A stretch of DNA of 64,000 nucleotides from Candidatus Gastranaerophilales bacterium (GCA_944326545.1 CALVEH010000006.1:62001-126000), one strand, 5' to 3'. Positions 28,185 to 38,195 are shown, counted from the first letter of the stretch. Made by a program: numbers and translations. Notes: a model not told the origin generated them from the letters alone.

Positions 28185-29110
28185 TTTTTACTCCTTAAGT
28201 AGTTCAATGTTTTTATTATATCATTATCAAAGTCTATCTTTATAATGTGTTCTTTGTTGTCGTGAGGAGATATAAATTTTAGCGAGTAGGCTTGTAAAAC
28301 TTGTTCTTTAGTTTTTACCGGTAGTTTTGTACCGCCATATAGGCTGTCATTTGCAAGCGGATGACCTATGTGTGACATATGAACTCTTATTTGGTGGGTA
28401 CGTCCAGTTTCCAGATTTATATCTATAAATGTATGGGTACCAAATCTTTCTATGACATTGTAATGTGTAACAGATGGCTTTCCATCTTCTGTTACTGCCA
28501 TTTTTTCAGGTTTTGTTTTATTTCTGCCAATTTTTTCATCAATTGTTCCGCTGTCTTCTTTTATGTCACCACAAACGATTGCATAGTATTTTTTTTCAAC
28601 AGTATGCTCTTGTATTTGTTTTTTTAAGTGTTCGTAGGCTGAATTGTTTTTTGCTATCATTAACAGACCAGACGTATTTCTATCAAGTCTGTGAACAATG
28701 CCTGGTCTTAGGATACCGTTGCAATCTGATAAATGACCTTTGGTGTAATATAACAATGCGTTAACGAGTGTTGAATTCTTTTCCACTGATGTAGGATGTG
28801 TTAACATACCCGCAGGTTTGTTAACTACAAGCATATCCTCGTCTTCGTATTCTATGATAAGCGGAATATTTTCAGGTTGAGGTTCTTGTACCACTTTGTC
28901 TTCAAAATCCACAGATACGACGTCATCGACTTTTAAAATGTATGATGGCTTAACTTCTTTGTCATTTACCAGTACTTTGTTTAGTTTAATTTGTTTTTGT
29001 ACATATGAACGAGATATATCTGTATAGCAATCAGCAAGAAAGCTATCTATTCTTGTATTTGAATCATCTATATCTATTAAAAATTGTTTAGAGTTGTTTG
29101 TCTGTTTCAT
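28181..29110 (-). CDS. rluD: Ribosomal large-subunit pseudouridine synthase RluD-type
   Basis: 309 residues. An S4 RNA-binding domain is at about 15-75 and a pseudouridine synthase domain follows. The catalytic motif RPGIVHRLDRNTSG places the nucleophile at Asp143. LETGRTHQIRVHMSHIGHPL is also conserved. RluA/RluD enzymes isomerise uridines in helix 69 or elsewhere in 23S rRNA; the exact sites are not readable. It follows lspA with a 23-base overlap, a common lspA-rluD pairing. Confidence 0.93.
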   Translation of the reverse strand: MKQTNNSKQFLIDIDDSNTRIDSFLADCYTDISRSYVQKQIKLNKVLVNDKEVKPSYILKVDDVVSVDFEDKVVQEPQPENIPLIIEYEDEDMLVVNKPAGMLTHPTSVEKNSTLVNALLYYTKGHLSDCNGILRPGIVHRLDRNTSGLLMIAKNNSAYEHLKKQIQEHTVEKKYYAIVCGDIKEDSGTIDEKIGRNKTKPEKMAVTEDGKPSVTHYNVIERFGTHTFIDINLETGRTHQIRVHMSHIGHPLANDSLYGGTKLPVKTKEQVLQAYSLKFISPHDNKEHIIKIDFDNDIIKTLNYLRSKK

Positions 29111-29561
29111 TATTAAAAAGTATATTACAAATAAGCATAAAAGCCCCTATGCTTATGAATAGGTCTGACATATTAAATATAGGGAATGATACGAAATTTA
29201 TTCTTATATAGTCTGTAACAAATCCGTCTAAAAGTCTTTCCAGCAGATTACAAACTATACCTGAACAAAGCAAAGATGAAAAAAATAAGTCACTGCTACT
29301 AAATTTTGCAATATTGTTTATTATGTACCACAGTATATAGACTAAAATTATAGAAGACACAACAATCAAAAGAGATGTGTGCGTGTGTAATAAGCTAAAC
29401 GCTGCACCATAGTTTTTTATATAATCAACACTAAATAAGCCAAAATTATGGTTATTTAGGTGCTGTATAAGTATATCTCTTACTAAAAACGAGGTAATAC
29501 AGAATATGACTGTAATTACTAAAAATAAAATTAAACTTTTATGTTTTTTTATAAAAGACAT
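29088..29561 (-). CDS. lspA: Lipoprotein signal peptidase
   Basis: 157 residues from the ATG at 29561, right after the upstream stop (TAA-G-ATG). Four hydrophobic spans are present. The catalytic aspartates lie in RLLDGFVTDYIRI and FNMSDLFISIG, the standard LspA motifs. It cleaves signal peptides of diacylated prolipoproteins in the inner membrane. Translation is probably coupled to the upstream gene. Confidence 0.93.
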   Translation of the reverse strand: MSFIKKHKSLILFLVITVIFCITSFLVRDILIQHLNNHNFGLFSVDYIKNYGAAFSLLHTHTSLLIVVSSIILVYILWYIINNIAKFSSSDLFFSSLLCSGIVCNLLERLLDGFVTDYIRINFVSFPIFNMSDLFISIGAFMLICNILFNNETDKQL

Positions 29562-29562
29562 C

Positions 29563-30510
29563 TTACTTGCTTTCGTTTTTAACAACGTTTTTTTCTATGG
29601 TTTTGTTTTCTCCTACTGTTTTAAAAGAGTTTACTTTAGCAGGAATAACATTTACTCTACTGGTTAAGAATGCCAAACCAACAATATTAACGTTGATATT
29701 ATCATCTTTTATGTCAGCTTTAACTATGCCTACTGATGCTGTCGCATTTTCGTTTTTATTTTCTTTATTGCTGTATAAAATTCGTTCTTGGATGCCGGAT
29801 GGTTTTAGTCCTCTGAACGTATTTGGGATTTTCTCTGCAGGATAAGAAATAGGTTCATTATCAATTGCAATCAAAGCCTTGTACTTAGATGGTAAATTGA
29901 TTTTAAGTACAGCTGTATAGTCTGTATCAGGTGTTACTGTTGCTGGTGCGTCAATAAGCATTGGTACAAACTTTGCAAGTCCATATCTCATTGCTGTTTT
30001 TTCGTTAATTATGAAGTCTGAAGTAATTTTCCATTCATTAGAAAATCTTTTTAAGTAGTATATATTAGTTGATTCTGCATCAATGTAGCCTTTGCCTTTT
30101 ATGTATTCAATGTTTGAATCAGTTGTTGCGTATAGTTTTTCTTTAGTTATTACAGTTGCATTATCAACATCAACATTTACAGAAAGAACTTTTATGTCGT
30201 ACTTCATGTCTGGATAGTTTTTTATAACTTCTATTGCAAGTTTTTTTAAAGTTTCCTTGTCGTATCCGTCAGAACTTTTGTAGGAACTGTCATATAGTCC
30301 TAGAAATTTATCCAGTTCTTTTGTGTTCATATATTTTTGATAATTAGAAAATATTTCTTTGATTTGTTGTTGAGAAGAAATCTCTAGCCTTTTATGAAAT
30401 CCGATTTTAGCTAAATCAGATTTTGATATATCTGTATTTTCTGCAGATATAGCCATATTTTGGATGAGTGAACAACAGATTATGGAAAGTATAAAAAATA
30501 TTTTTTTCAT
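29563..30510 (-). CDS. Exported protein with NTF2-like domain
   Basis: 315 residues with a signal peptide (KKIFFILSIICCSLI, cleavage near ISA-E at 23). The middle region at about 45-165 looks like an NTF2/DUF4440-type domain: QQIKEIFSNYQKYMNTKELDKFL, followed by strands ending NEWKITSDF. A beta-rich C-terminal half carries a polar Asn/Lys tail. Probably periplasmic. It heads the lspA-rluD operon. Function unknown. Confidence 0.7.
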   Translation of the reverse strand: MKKIFFILSIICCSLIQNMAISAENTDISKSDLAKIGFHKRLEISSQQQIKEIFSNYQKYMNTKELDKFLGLYDSSYKSSDGYDKETLKKLAIEVIKNYPDMKYDIKVLSVNVDVDNATVITKEKLYATTDSNIEYIKGKGYIDAESTNIYYLKRFSNEWKITSDFIINEKTAMRYGLAKFVPMLIDAPATVTPDTDYTAVLKINLPSKYKALIAIDNEPISYPAEKIPNTFRGLKPSGIQERILYSNKENKNENATASVGIVKADIKDDNINVNIVGLAFLTSRVNVIPAKVNSFKTVGENKTIEKNVVKNESK

Positions 30511-30614
30511 TGCAACCTCGTCATTTATTCCTTGCTACATTATAGCAAAAAGTATAGATTTACATAAAATTACTTAAAAATATTTTTTTGATAGAATATC
30601 AATGAGGTGAAACT

Positions 30615-31388
30615 ATGTTATTAACACTAGATATTGGTAATACGTCAACTACAATAGGTTTATTTGATGGTGATAAGCTTTTGGAAACTTGGACTATCGC
30701 ATCAGAAAAACATCGTTCAGAAGACGAGATTGGTATTTTATTACTTAATCTTCTTAGAATTCATAACTACGAAAATGACGTTGATTCAGCTTGTTTGTGC
30801 AGCGTTGTTGTGTGTTTGACAGAAAGATATAAAAATGCAATAAAGAGATATTTAGGTATTTCGCCTTTTGTTGTATCTAATAAGACTACAAATATGTTGA
30901 AGTATTCTGTTGATTATCCTGAAGAACTTGGCGCAGACAGGATTGTTAATGCTTTTGCCGCATATTCCTTGTATCACAAGACCAGTATTGTTGTTGATAT
31001 GGGTACTGCAACCTCTTTTGATATTGTGAAATCAAACGGAGAATTTATTGGCGGTATAATTTGTGCTGGCATGAAAATTCAAGCAGAAAGTTTAAAAAAA
31101 TTCACTTCTAAGCTGCCTCTCATCAAAATAGAGGCGCCTAATAAAGTGATAGGTACAAATACTATAGACGCTATGCTATCTGGCATTGTAAGAGGACATG
31201 CCTGCATGATAGATGGTCTTATTAAAGAGTGCGAAAAAGAGCTTGGAGAAAAAGCTGTAGTTATTGCTACAGGAGGATATTCTGAAATCATAGCAAATTA
31301 TATGGAAAGAAAATTTGATTACATAAGCCCCAATATTACATTGGAAGGCCTAAAACTTATTTACGATGCTCATGTGCCTTCAGTATAA
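30615..31388 (+). CDS. coaX: Type III pantothenate kinase
   Basis: 257 residues of the acetate/sugar kinase fold. LTLDIGNTSTTIGLF is the P-loop-like motif with the catalytic Asp, GADRIVNAFAAY is conserved, and VDMGTATSFDIV follows. CoaX phosphorylates pantothenate and is insensitive to CoA feedback. GAGGTG precedes the ATG, and TAGAAT about 20 bases upstream may be its -10. Together with panBC it completes much of the route to CoA in this window. Confidence 0.96.
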   Translation: MLLTLDIGNTSTTIGLFDGDKLLETWTIASEKHRSEDEIGILLLNLLRIHNYENDVDSACLCSVVVCLTERYKNAIKRYLGISPFVVSNKTTNMLKYSVDYPEELGADRIVNAFAAYSLYHKTSIVVDMGTATSFDIVKSNGEFIGGIICAGMKIQAESLKKFTSKLPLIKIEAPNKVIGTNTIDAMLSGIVRGHACMIDGLIKECEKELGEKAVVIATGGYSEIIANYMERKFDYISPNITLEGLKLIYDAHVPSV

Positions 31389-31474
31389 AATCATACGTTA
31401 AACCGAGTAATTTGTCTTTGAGTAGAGTTATAGTGTAAATAGTTAGGGTCTTTTTGTCTTATTTGGAGGTGTTT

Positions 31475-31720
31475 ATGTTTTCTGTAACTTCTATTTCTGA
31501 CTTATATAGTCCTCAGACAAACGGTGAAATTTCTGAATCTATTATGCAAAATTGGACTTTGCAAGCTATTGAGTGTTACGAGATAAATTCTGACTGCAAA
31601 AAATGCTCTTTATCAAAGGGAAATTATTCTTTTATATGTCAGATGCCTAAAATAGTACAGGCACTCCTTAAAACTTATGGAGAGCCTGTATATGAAACAA
31701 AAATTGTGTCGAACTTCTAA
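31475..31720 (+). CDS. Small cysteine-containing protein
   Basis: 81 residues from the ATG at 31475, with GGAGGTG 5 bases upstream. Cysteines occur in AIECYEI, DCKKCSL and FICQMP, a CxxC-type arrangement that could bind metal or form a disulfide. It looks helical near WTLQAIECYEI and KIVQALLKTYGEP. No signal peptide. Family not recognised. It overlaps the convergent gene at 31717 by 4 bases. Confidence 0.65.
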   Translation: MFSVTSISDLYSPQTNGEISESIMQNWTLQAIECYEINSDCKKCSLSKGNYSFICQMPKIVQALLKTYGEPVYETKIVSNF

Positions 31721-32049
31721 AATTTTTCAATAAAAAATTTAGTTGCATCTTCTATAGTTTCAGGTGTTGTTAAGTCTTTTGTAACATCTACAAGATATGT
31801 CTCTTCTTCACCTGTTTCTTGTTCTTTAAAACGTTTGTAAGTTCTTAATGCAAAATACAATATGGCGCAAGAGCCTACAACAAGACCCATTGATGTTGCA
31901 AATTTCTTTAAAACATGCACAAGCTCACTTTTTTGACGAGGGTTTGCGTCAGACTCAACAGCATTATCAAGCGCTAATACCGGCAATATGTTGAAGAGTG
32001 AAACTGTTAAAAAGATTCCTGCACATATAATTTGCTTTTGTAATTTCAT
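31717..32049 (-). CDS. Small exported membrane-anchored protein
   Basis: 110 residues from the ATG at 32049 (AAGGAC upstream). A signal peptide (MKLQKQIICAGIFLTVSLFN, ending near VLALD) is followed by a short polar region. A second hydrophobic helix (about 62-80, MGLVVGSCAILYFALRTY) and a cytoplasm-type acidic C-terminus follow. Located 22 bases after the RNase E/G gene, so probably in its operon. Function unknown. Confidence 0.65.
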   Translation of the reverse strand: MKLQKQIICAGIFLTVSLFNILPVLALDNAVESDANPRQKSELVHVLKKFATSMGLVVGSCAILYFALRTYKRFKEQETGEEETYLVDVTKDLTTPETIEDATKFFIEKF

Positions 32050-32071
32050 ATTATTGTCCTTCAACTATAGA

Positions 32072-33973
32072 TTACTCGGCTTTTTCTGCTGGTTTTTTTC
32101 TTGCCCTTGATGCTTTCCTTGTTTTTGTTGGCTTTTTGGGCTTTGCTGCTTCTTTTTCTTGTTGAGCTGGTTGTTCAACTTGTTCTTGTTGTTCTGCACT
32201 TGGCTCGCTTGCTACAAGCTGTTCTTGTTTTGTTTCCTCAACTTTATGTTCAACTTCTTCTGTTTTTTTAGATTTTCTTGTAGCTCTTTTTCTGGTTGTT
32301 TTTTCTTTTTTCTCAGCTTTTTCTTCTGTAACAGCAACTTCTACTTGTGCTTCTGTTTCAACAGCAGGAGTTGCTAATGTTTCTACAGCTTCTTCAGTTA
32401 TAATTTCTGCAGCTTTGTTTTGTTCAAGTTGCTCGTCATTAGGTATAAGGATATTTTGTTCTTTGTTATTATCTCTTTTATTTTTATTTTTTCTATTGTT
32501 TTTATTAAAACGTTGTTTTTTGTCGTTTTTATTTTCTAATGGCGTTTCTGTTGTTTCTACATCAAAATTAGCTTCGATTTCTTCAACTTTATTTTGATTG
32601 TGGTTACGTCTGTCATAATCATTCTTTTGTGGATTATTTTGTCCGTTTACATTTTGGTAATTAAATACTTTATTGTGTTTGTCATTATGTTTGTTTTTAT
32701 TTCCGTTCATTGGAAGTTTTAATTTTGCAGCTTTTGAACGTTGTTCACCTTCTGATAATGCTGATGCAAAGCCAAAGTCTTCCAATATATGGCCGGTTCC
32801 ATGGCAATGAGGACATTTCTTTGTAAATATTTCTGATAGGCTTTGGCCTTGTCTGTGTCTAGTCATTTCTACTAATCCAAGGTCAGACAATTGACCAACT
32901 TGAGGTTTAGATTTATCTGATTCAACAGCAAGTTCAAGTTCTTGAAGAATAGCTATTTTATCTGCACGACTCAACATATCGATAAAGTCGATAATAATCA
33001 TACCTCCGATATTTCTTAGTTTGAGTTGTCTTGCAATTTCTTTAACAGCTTCTTTGTTAGTCTTTAAAATCGTTTCATCTTGTGTTGCTGAACTTATAAA
33101 TTTACCACTGTTTACATCAATAACCGTTAGAGCTTCTGTTGCTTGTATGAACAAGTAACCGCCTGATGGAAGGTTTACTTTGTCTTGTAGTGCTAATTCA
33201 ATTTCTTTTTTTACGCCTGAAGCTACAAGCAAAGGCTCATTTCCCTTGTATACTGATATATCAATATTTCTGTTTAAGTTCCAGTTTTGAATAAGTTGTT
33301 GAGTTCTATGCATAGCGTATGGCGTATCAACAACTATTTCTTTAACATCTTCGGTACAAGCTTCTCTTATAACTCTGTAAAGTAAATCTTGGTCTCTGTA
33401 CAACAGATTTGGGGCTTCTACTAATTCTGCTTGAGTTACGATTGTATTCCATTTTTCAAGAAGTATTTCTAGATCTTCTTGTATTTCTGCTTCAGATTGA
33501 CCTTCAGCTTCTGTTCTTATGATTACACCAAGACCTACCGGTTTAAGGAGGCTTACAATAGATTTTAATCTTGCTCTTTCTTTTGAAGACATAATCTTTT
33601 TACTTACACTAATGCCTGATTCTTGAGGCATTAAAACACAGAATCTTCCCGGCAAGCTAATTGACGTTGTAACTCTGGGACCTTTGTGTCCTGTAGGTTC
33701 TTTAACAACTTGTACAACCAGTTTTTGTTTTGGTGACAATTTGTCTTGTAAACCGCCTTTTCCAATTACATCAGCTGCATGTAAAAAGCCCATTTTATCT
33801 GATCCAACGTTTACAAAAGCAGCTTCGATACTTGGTAAAATATTTTCAACTTTACTGAGGTAAACATCACCAAGGAGAATTTCTCCTCTGTGTATAAAAA
33901 ATTCGGTTATTTTGTTATCTTCGAATACAGCAGCGATATTATCACGTTCTGCAATAACAATTGATTTAGCCAT
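32072..33973 (-). CDS. rne: Ribonuclease E/G family endoribonuclease
   Basis: 633 residues. An N-terminal S1 domain (about 35-115, GDVYLSKVENILPSIEAAFVNVG) is followed by the catalytic core. The metal-binding Asp residues lie in VIDVNSGKF and IIIDFIDM, and the Zn-link CPHCHGTGH is near 390. The last 220 residues are Lys/Glu/Asn-rich and disordered, as in RNase E scaffolds that recruit degradosome partners. It initiates mRNA decay and rRNA/tRNA processing. AAAAGGA precedes the ATG. It lies downstream of the radical SAM-DUF2344 gene, a pairing seen in many cyanobacteria and Firmicutes. Confidence 0.93.
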   Translation of the reverse strand: MAKSIVIAERDNIAAVFEDNKITEFFIHRGEILLGDVYLSKVENILPSIEAAFVNVGSDKMGFLHAADVIGKGGLQDKLSPKQKLVVQVVKEPTGHKGPRVTTSISLPGRFCVLMPQESGISVSKKIMSSKERARLKSIVSLLKPVGLGVIIRTEAEGQSEAEIQEDLEILLEKWNTIVTQAELVEAPNLLYRDQDLLYRVIREACTEDVKEIVVDTPYAMHRTQQLIQNWNLNRNIDISVYKGNEPLLVASGVKKEIELALQDKVNLPSGGYLFIQATEALTVIDVNSGKFISSATQDETILKTNKEAVKEIARQLKLRNIGGMIIIDFIDMLSRADKIAILQELELAVESDKSKPQVGQLSDLGLVEMTRHRQGQSLSEIFTKKCPHCHGTGHILEDFGFASALSEGEQRSKAAKLKLPMNGNKNKHNDKHNKVFNYQNVNGQNNPQKNDYDRRNHNQNKVEEIEANFDVETTETPLENKNDKKQRFNKNNRKNKNKRDNNKEQNILIPNDEQLEQNKAAEIITEEAVETLATPAVETEAQVEVAVTEEKAEKKEKTTRKRATRKSKKTEEVEHKVEETKQEQLVASEPSAEQQEQVEQPAQQEKEAAKPKKPTKTRKASRARKKPAEKAE

Positions 33974-34021
33974 AATTAAATTCCTTTTAAACTTGTATAA
34001 ACCCTTATAAAACTACCTTTG

Positions 34022-36526
34022 CTACATAACGACAAAATCTTTGTCATATAAAGCAATTCTGGTAATATTAAACTTTTCTTCGGGATAGAAAATTCTCATC
34101 AAATCGTCAGCACGCAGTGCAGGAATATCCTGATTTTGTCCTGTTTTAAGAGTTACATATAATCTATTGTTTTTAAACTCAACATCTCGTACTGATTGTT
34201 TAATGTTTATTAATTTATCTATACCTTTTTTAGTCTTCTTCTTTAAGAATATTTCATCTTCTGAAGTAAGCTTATCTTTAATATACTCTAAAAGTTCGGT
34301 TTTGAAAATACCCTCATCTAGTGCTGCTATTTCATACTTTGCCCATTGTGTAGTGATATCAAGTGATATAGCGTTTTTAGGTATTTCATAAATATTAATA
34401 ATCTGCGCATTTTTATCAAATGCACTATTTAATTTTTCTTTAATGAATTCAATGTCATTATTTCCATATAATTCAAAGTCGATAAATTCAGTTTCACTTT
34501 CTATAAAGATTGGCAATGCTGCGCCAAGTGAAATTTTTGGGATAGGGTTAAATCCTTCTGTAAAGACAACAGGTAAACCTGACCTGAACAGACCTTTAAC
34601 AAGCGTGTTTTGCCAATCAAGGTGTGATAAAAACTTTAAGTATCCTTTTTTGGTTACTTTTGCTCGGTATTTTTTTATCTCTTTATTAGAATAATCTTCT
34701 TGTTGCTTTAATTTTGGTGTATATGGTTTGTCTAAGTGTTTAGAAACTTTGTATTCTTGACATATACCACAATTAGAACATTTTGATTCACAAGGTATAC
34801 TTGATTTGCTTTCGAAGGCTTTTTTATACTCTTCAATGAACCAATCTTTTTTTATACCAACGTTTATAAAGTCCCAAGGCAATTTTTCATCTGTGCTATA
34901 AACTTTTTGAGCCAGTGTACCAATGTCTAGACCGCAATCTTTTGCTATGTTATACCATTTGTCTTTATCAAAGTTTTCATCCCAAGCATCAAGATAGCAA
35001 CCGTTTTCATACAATTTTTCAATGTATTGGCAAATTGTTGAATCACCTCTTGTTAGTACGGCTTCTATTTCTGATATGTATTTTTCGTGAATTTTGATTC
35101 TAACGCCTTTAAGAGATTTTGATTTTTCTCTTATGTATGCAATTTTTTGAGTAATTGTTTCTAAAGAGTCTTGGCCTACCCATTGAAATGGTGTAAACGG
35201 TTTTGGAACAAAGATTGAGAGAGTGCAATTGAGTTTTAAATCTTGTTTTAAATCCAATTCTTTTTTTATCTGTTTAGCTCTGTATTTTATTCCACCAAGC
35301 AATTCAATCATTTCATCTATATCTTCGTAAGTTTCAGTAGGAAGACCTAAGATAAAGTAGTATTTGATGCTGTCATAGCCGTTTTTATAGCAATCTAGCG
35401 TTGTGTTAACAATTTGTTCTCTTGTGATATTTTTATTTATAACATCTCTGAGTCTTTGTGAACCTGCTTCAGGTGCGAGTGTTATAGTTGTTTTTCTGAC
35501 GTCTTTTACAAGATTTGATAGTCTTATGTTAAATCTGTCTATTCTTTGGCTTGGAAGCGACGCTGAAACCTTTTTATTGCTAAAATAGCAAGTCAGCTCT
35601 TCTAGTACTGGTTCGATATTTGTATAGTCATTAGAAGACAAAGAAAGCATTGAGAATTCGTCATAACCTGTATTTTTAACGATTTCTTTTGTTATGTTTA
35701 TTATGTCTTCTGCTTTTCTTTCTCTAATTGGCAAATTTACGTGCCCAGGTTGACAGAATCTGCACATTCTTCCGCATCCTCTGCGAATTTCCATAACAGC
35801 TCTGTCATGAATAGACGTCGAAAAAGGTACAGGATGCTTTCTAGGTACTGAATCCGGAGAAAAGTTGTATATTCTTTTGTTTATCTTTTGTCCATTGTGT
35901 AAAGCAGGTACATAAAGACCATCAATTTTTGAAAGTTCTTTTATTACTTCTGTACGATTTTTTCCGGATTTTTTAGCTGTTCTATATATATCAACTACTT
36001 CTTTTAAAATGTCTTCTCCGTCACCTATCAAAAAACCGTCTATAAAATCTTTTATAGGTTCTGGGTTAAACGTACAAGGCCCACCAGCAAGTACTATTGG
36101 ATATTTTTCGTCCCTTTGGGATGAACGAATTGGGACATCAGACATTTTTAACATTGCAAGCACTGTTGGGTAAGCAAGTTCGTACTGCAAAGAAAATCCA
36201 AGCAAATCAAAATCACCCAAACAAACTTTTGATTCTACACCATAAAGAAATAAGCCTTGTTTTTCTATTTCGTTTTTGCAATCTGTATCAGGGGCATAAG
36301 CTCTATCACACATGCAGCCATCAATAGAATTAAGTGTTTCGTAGATTATTCTATGACCAAGGTTACTTGCCCCAACTTCGTATTTATCAGGAAAAGCTAT
36401 TGCAAATTTTACTTCTGCTGAATCAAAATCCTTGTTATATGAATAAAGCTCATTACCTGCGTATTGATATGGTTTGTTTACACTATATAGGAGTTTATCA
36501 AGCGCTTTGTTATCTAATTTTTTCAT
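34022..36526 (-). CDS. Radical SAM protein fused to DUF2344 (TIGR03960-type)
   Basis: 834 residues. An N-terminal B12-binding-like region (about 35-210) is followed by a radical SAM core with the cluster motif CGRMCRFC (Cys251, Cys255, Cys258). A cysteine-rich linker (CESKCSNCGIC near 585-597) and a C-terminal DUF2344 domain (from about 620, AKVTKKGYLKFLSHLDWQNTLVKG) complete it. This fusion is widely conserved next to the RNase E/G gene and rplU in Firmicutes and Cyanobacteria. Its reaction is not established; an RNA-modification role is a reasonable guess. The ATG overlaps the stop of the upstream gene (TAATG). Confidence 0.92.
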   Translation of the reverse strand: MKKLDNKALDKLLYSVNKPYQYAGNELYSYNKDFDSAEVKFAIAFPDKYEVGASNLGHRIIYETLNSIDGCMCDRAYAPDTDCKNEIEKQGLFLYGVESKVCLGDFDLLGFSLQYELAYPTVLAMLKMSDVPIRSSQRDEKYPIVLAGGPCTFNPEPIKDFIDGFLIGDGEDILKEVVDIYRTAKKSGKNRTEVIKELSKIDGLYVPALHNGQKINKRIYNFSPDSVPRKHPVPFSTSIHDRAVMEIRRGCGRMCRFCQPGHVNLPIRERKAEDIINITKEIVKNTGYDEFSMLSLSSNDYTNIEPVLEELTCYFSNKKVSASLPSQRIDRFNIRLSNLVKDVRKTTITLAPEAGSQRLRDVINKNITREQIVNTTLDCYKNGYDSIKYYFILGLPTETYEDIDEMIELLGGIKYRAKQIKKELDLKQDLKLNCTLSIFVPKPFTPFQWVGQDSLETITQKIAYIREKSKSLKGVRIKIHEKYISEIEAVLTRGDSTICQYIEKLYENGCYLDAWDENFDKDKWYNIAKDCGLDIGTLAQKVYSTDEKLPWDFINVGIKKDWFIEEYKKAFESKSSIPCESKCSNCGICQEYKVSKHLDKPYTPKLKQQEDYSNKEIKKYRAKVTKKGYLKFLSHLDWQNTLVKGLFRSGLPVVFTEGFNPIPKISLGAALPIFIESETEFIDFELYGNNDIEFIKEKLNSAFDKNAQIINIYEIPKNAISLDITTQWAKYEIAALDEGIFKTELLEYIKDKLTSEDEIFLKKKTKKGIDKLINIKQSVRDVEFKNNRLYVTLKTGQNQDIPALRADDLMRIFYPEEKFNITRIALYDKDFVVM

Positions 36527-36897
36527 TATATTATACTTTTCGGCAAAAATTTGTCTATTTCTATGATTGTTCCGCTTAACTCATTATTTCTAAACATTAA
36601 AAGAAAATCAAGAAGTTTATCACTAGGCACATTGTAGCTGTATAAAGAAGGAGCGCCGTTTTTATTCCTCATTACTTTAACTATGTAGTGACATTCCTTT
36701 GCATAGTCTAACAAATGGTCTTCTTTGAATGGATAGCCGTTAGCATCTTTGTCCATTCTCACATAGCTAAAACCAGCAAACGTTTTTACTTTTTCATTTG
36801 TATTTGCGGGTTTGTTTTTAATATGTTTGCTAAAAATATTTATAACTTTTTTATTAATTTCATCAGACATATAACAATTAAATCTTATTTTAGGCAA
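36526..36897 (-). CDS. Unknown protein upstream of the radical SAM gene
   Basis: 123 residues from a TTG start at 36897 or 114 from the ATG at 36870. Neither has a convincing ribosome-binding site, so the start is open. The product is an alpha/beta protein with no signal or membrane segment (e.g. SDEINKKVINIFSKHI; DKLLDFLLMFRNNELSG). Overlap with the radical SAM gene indicates coupling. Family not recognised. Confidence 0.55.
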   Translation of the reverse strand: MPKIRFNCYMSDEINKKVINIFSKHIKNKPANTNEKVKTFAGFSYVRMDKDANGYPFKEDHLLDYAKECHYIVKVMRNKNGAPSLYSYNVPSDKLLDFLLMFRNNELSGTIIEIDKFLPKSII

Positions 36898-36928
36898 ACA
36901 GTCCAGTTGTTAAATTTTTGTAAAAAAT

Positions 36929-36963
36929 AAAGGCAGAACTTGAAAACTTACAAGTCTGCCTTT
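36929..36963 (-). terminator. Terminator of the HEAT-repeat gene
   Basis: AAAGGCAGA(A)CTTG / CAAGTCTGCCTTT with an 8-base loop; on the minus strand ATTTTTTAC follows. Confidence 0.85.
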
Positions 36964-36982
36964 ATCCATATTTTGTTCTTTT

Positions 36983-38107
36983 CTATGCTGCTTGAGAAGG
37001 TGCTGCTGCTTGTTCAGCAGGTGCATCCATAACTGTTGCTAATTTAGCAAGTCCTTCTGCAGCTACTTTTTGTACATTTTCATCTGCGTCTTGTTGAGAC
37101 AATTCAAAGATTTCTTTCATTACCGGTTTGTATTCAGGTCTTGCGTTGTAAGCAAGTGCTGCCAAACCGCTAGCTCTTAACATTGGGTTAGGGTTATCTT
37201 TGATTGTTGTAACAATTTGTTCCATACCTGGCAAATCTTTGATATCAGGTGTCATGTTGTTTGTCTTTTTGAACTCATCAATCAATGAATTTTGCAAGAT
37301 AGCTGTTGTGAACAATGCATATTGTTTATTTCTTTCAGCCATTTCTAATGGAGTGATTTTATTAGCTTCAGCCATATCAGCGTCTGAAAGTTGTTTACCT
37401 TCTAATACTTGTTGTCTTAGTTCTTTTTGTTTTTCTGTTGGACCTTCAAGTGCACTGCTGTCTTTACCGATTACACCTAATAGTGATTCCATTAATTCAG
37501 TGTCTAATAATTGAGAAGCAACTTCCGGTTTTGTTTGAGCAATATCAGCTACTTCTTCAATTGCTTTACCTGCATCTTCTAGATTATCTGATTTGATTCT
37601 TTGTGTAAAAGAAGGTACATCAATTGTTGCTGCTGGTGCAGTAGGCTGTGGAGCTTCTGGAGCTGTAGTAGCTGTTGGTTGTTCAACAGCAGGAGCTTGA
37701 GCTGTAGTTTGTTCAGGTGCTACCACTGATGGAGGCACTTGATTAATTGTTTGTGTATTTATAACTTGTGGGGCTGGTACTGATACAGGTGCTTGAGGTG
37801 CCATTGTTGGTTGTTGTGGCATTGGAGGCATTACCACTTGTGCTTGTTGCTGTACAGGTGGTTGTGCATAAATTTGTGGACCATAAACAGGTTGTTGTGC
37901 TTGTGGGTATGAATATACCTGTGATTGTGGGTATGAATAAACCTGTTGTGGCTGTTGTGCACCAGGTACGTTTACTTTTGGATCTACAATGTTAATTTTA
38001 ATTGCGTTGTACTCGGGAGCTGGAGCAGGAGCGATAGGCTGCTGAGCCGGCATGTACATTTGTTGTTGCGGCATTGTGTAATTTGCTGGTAAAGGTGACT
38101 GTATCAT
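36983..38107 (-). CDS. HEAT-like repeat protein with Pro/Gln-rich N-terminus
   Basis: 374 residues. Residues 1-165 are Pro/Gln/Ala-rich and disordered, with the block APAPEYNAIKINI near 27-40 and tyrosine/proline repeats (VYSYPQ twice). Residues 170-365 are helical and look like HEAT/armadillo repeats (NPMLRASGLAALAYN; DENVQKVAAEGLAKLA). No signal peptide. AAGGGG precedes the ATG. The neighbouring 66-residue gene copies the YNAIKI leader. A scaffold whose N-terminus interacts with a shared partner is a fair guess. Confidence 0.75.
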   Translation of the reverse strand: MIQSPLPANYTMPQQQMYMPAQQPIAPAPAPEYNAIKINIVDPKVNVPGAQQPQQVYSYPQSQVYSYPQAQQPVYGPQIYAQPPVQQQAQVVMPPMPQQPTMAPQAPVSVPAPQVINTQTINQVPPSVVAPEQTTAQAPAVEQPTATTAPEAPQPTAPAATIDVPSFTQRIKSDNLEDAGKAIEEVADIAQTKPEVASQLLDTELMESLLGVIGKDSSALEGPTEKQKELRQQVLEGKQLSDADMAEANKITPLEMAERNKQYALFTTAILQNSLIDEFKKTNNMTPDIKDLPGMEQIVTTIKDNPNPMLRASGLAALAYNARPEYKPVMKEIFELSQQDADENVQKVAAEGLAKLATVMDAPAEQAAAPSQAA

Positions 38108-38195
38108 TTTTTTCCCCTTATTTTTCTCTTATTTACTATCTAATCAATAGATGTGAAGATTTAAAATTGCTATTTTATAATATTTTTATTAATAA

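Noticed and set aside
36526-36540. Leaderless start for the radical SAM gene
   Set aside because: TATAAT lies next to the ATG, but the gene overlaps the upstream stop (TAATG), so translational coupling explains it better.
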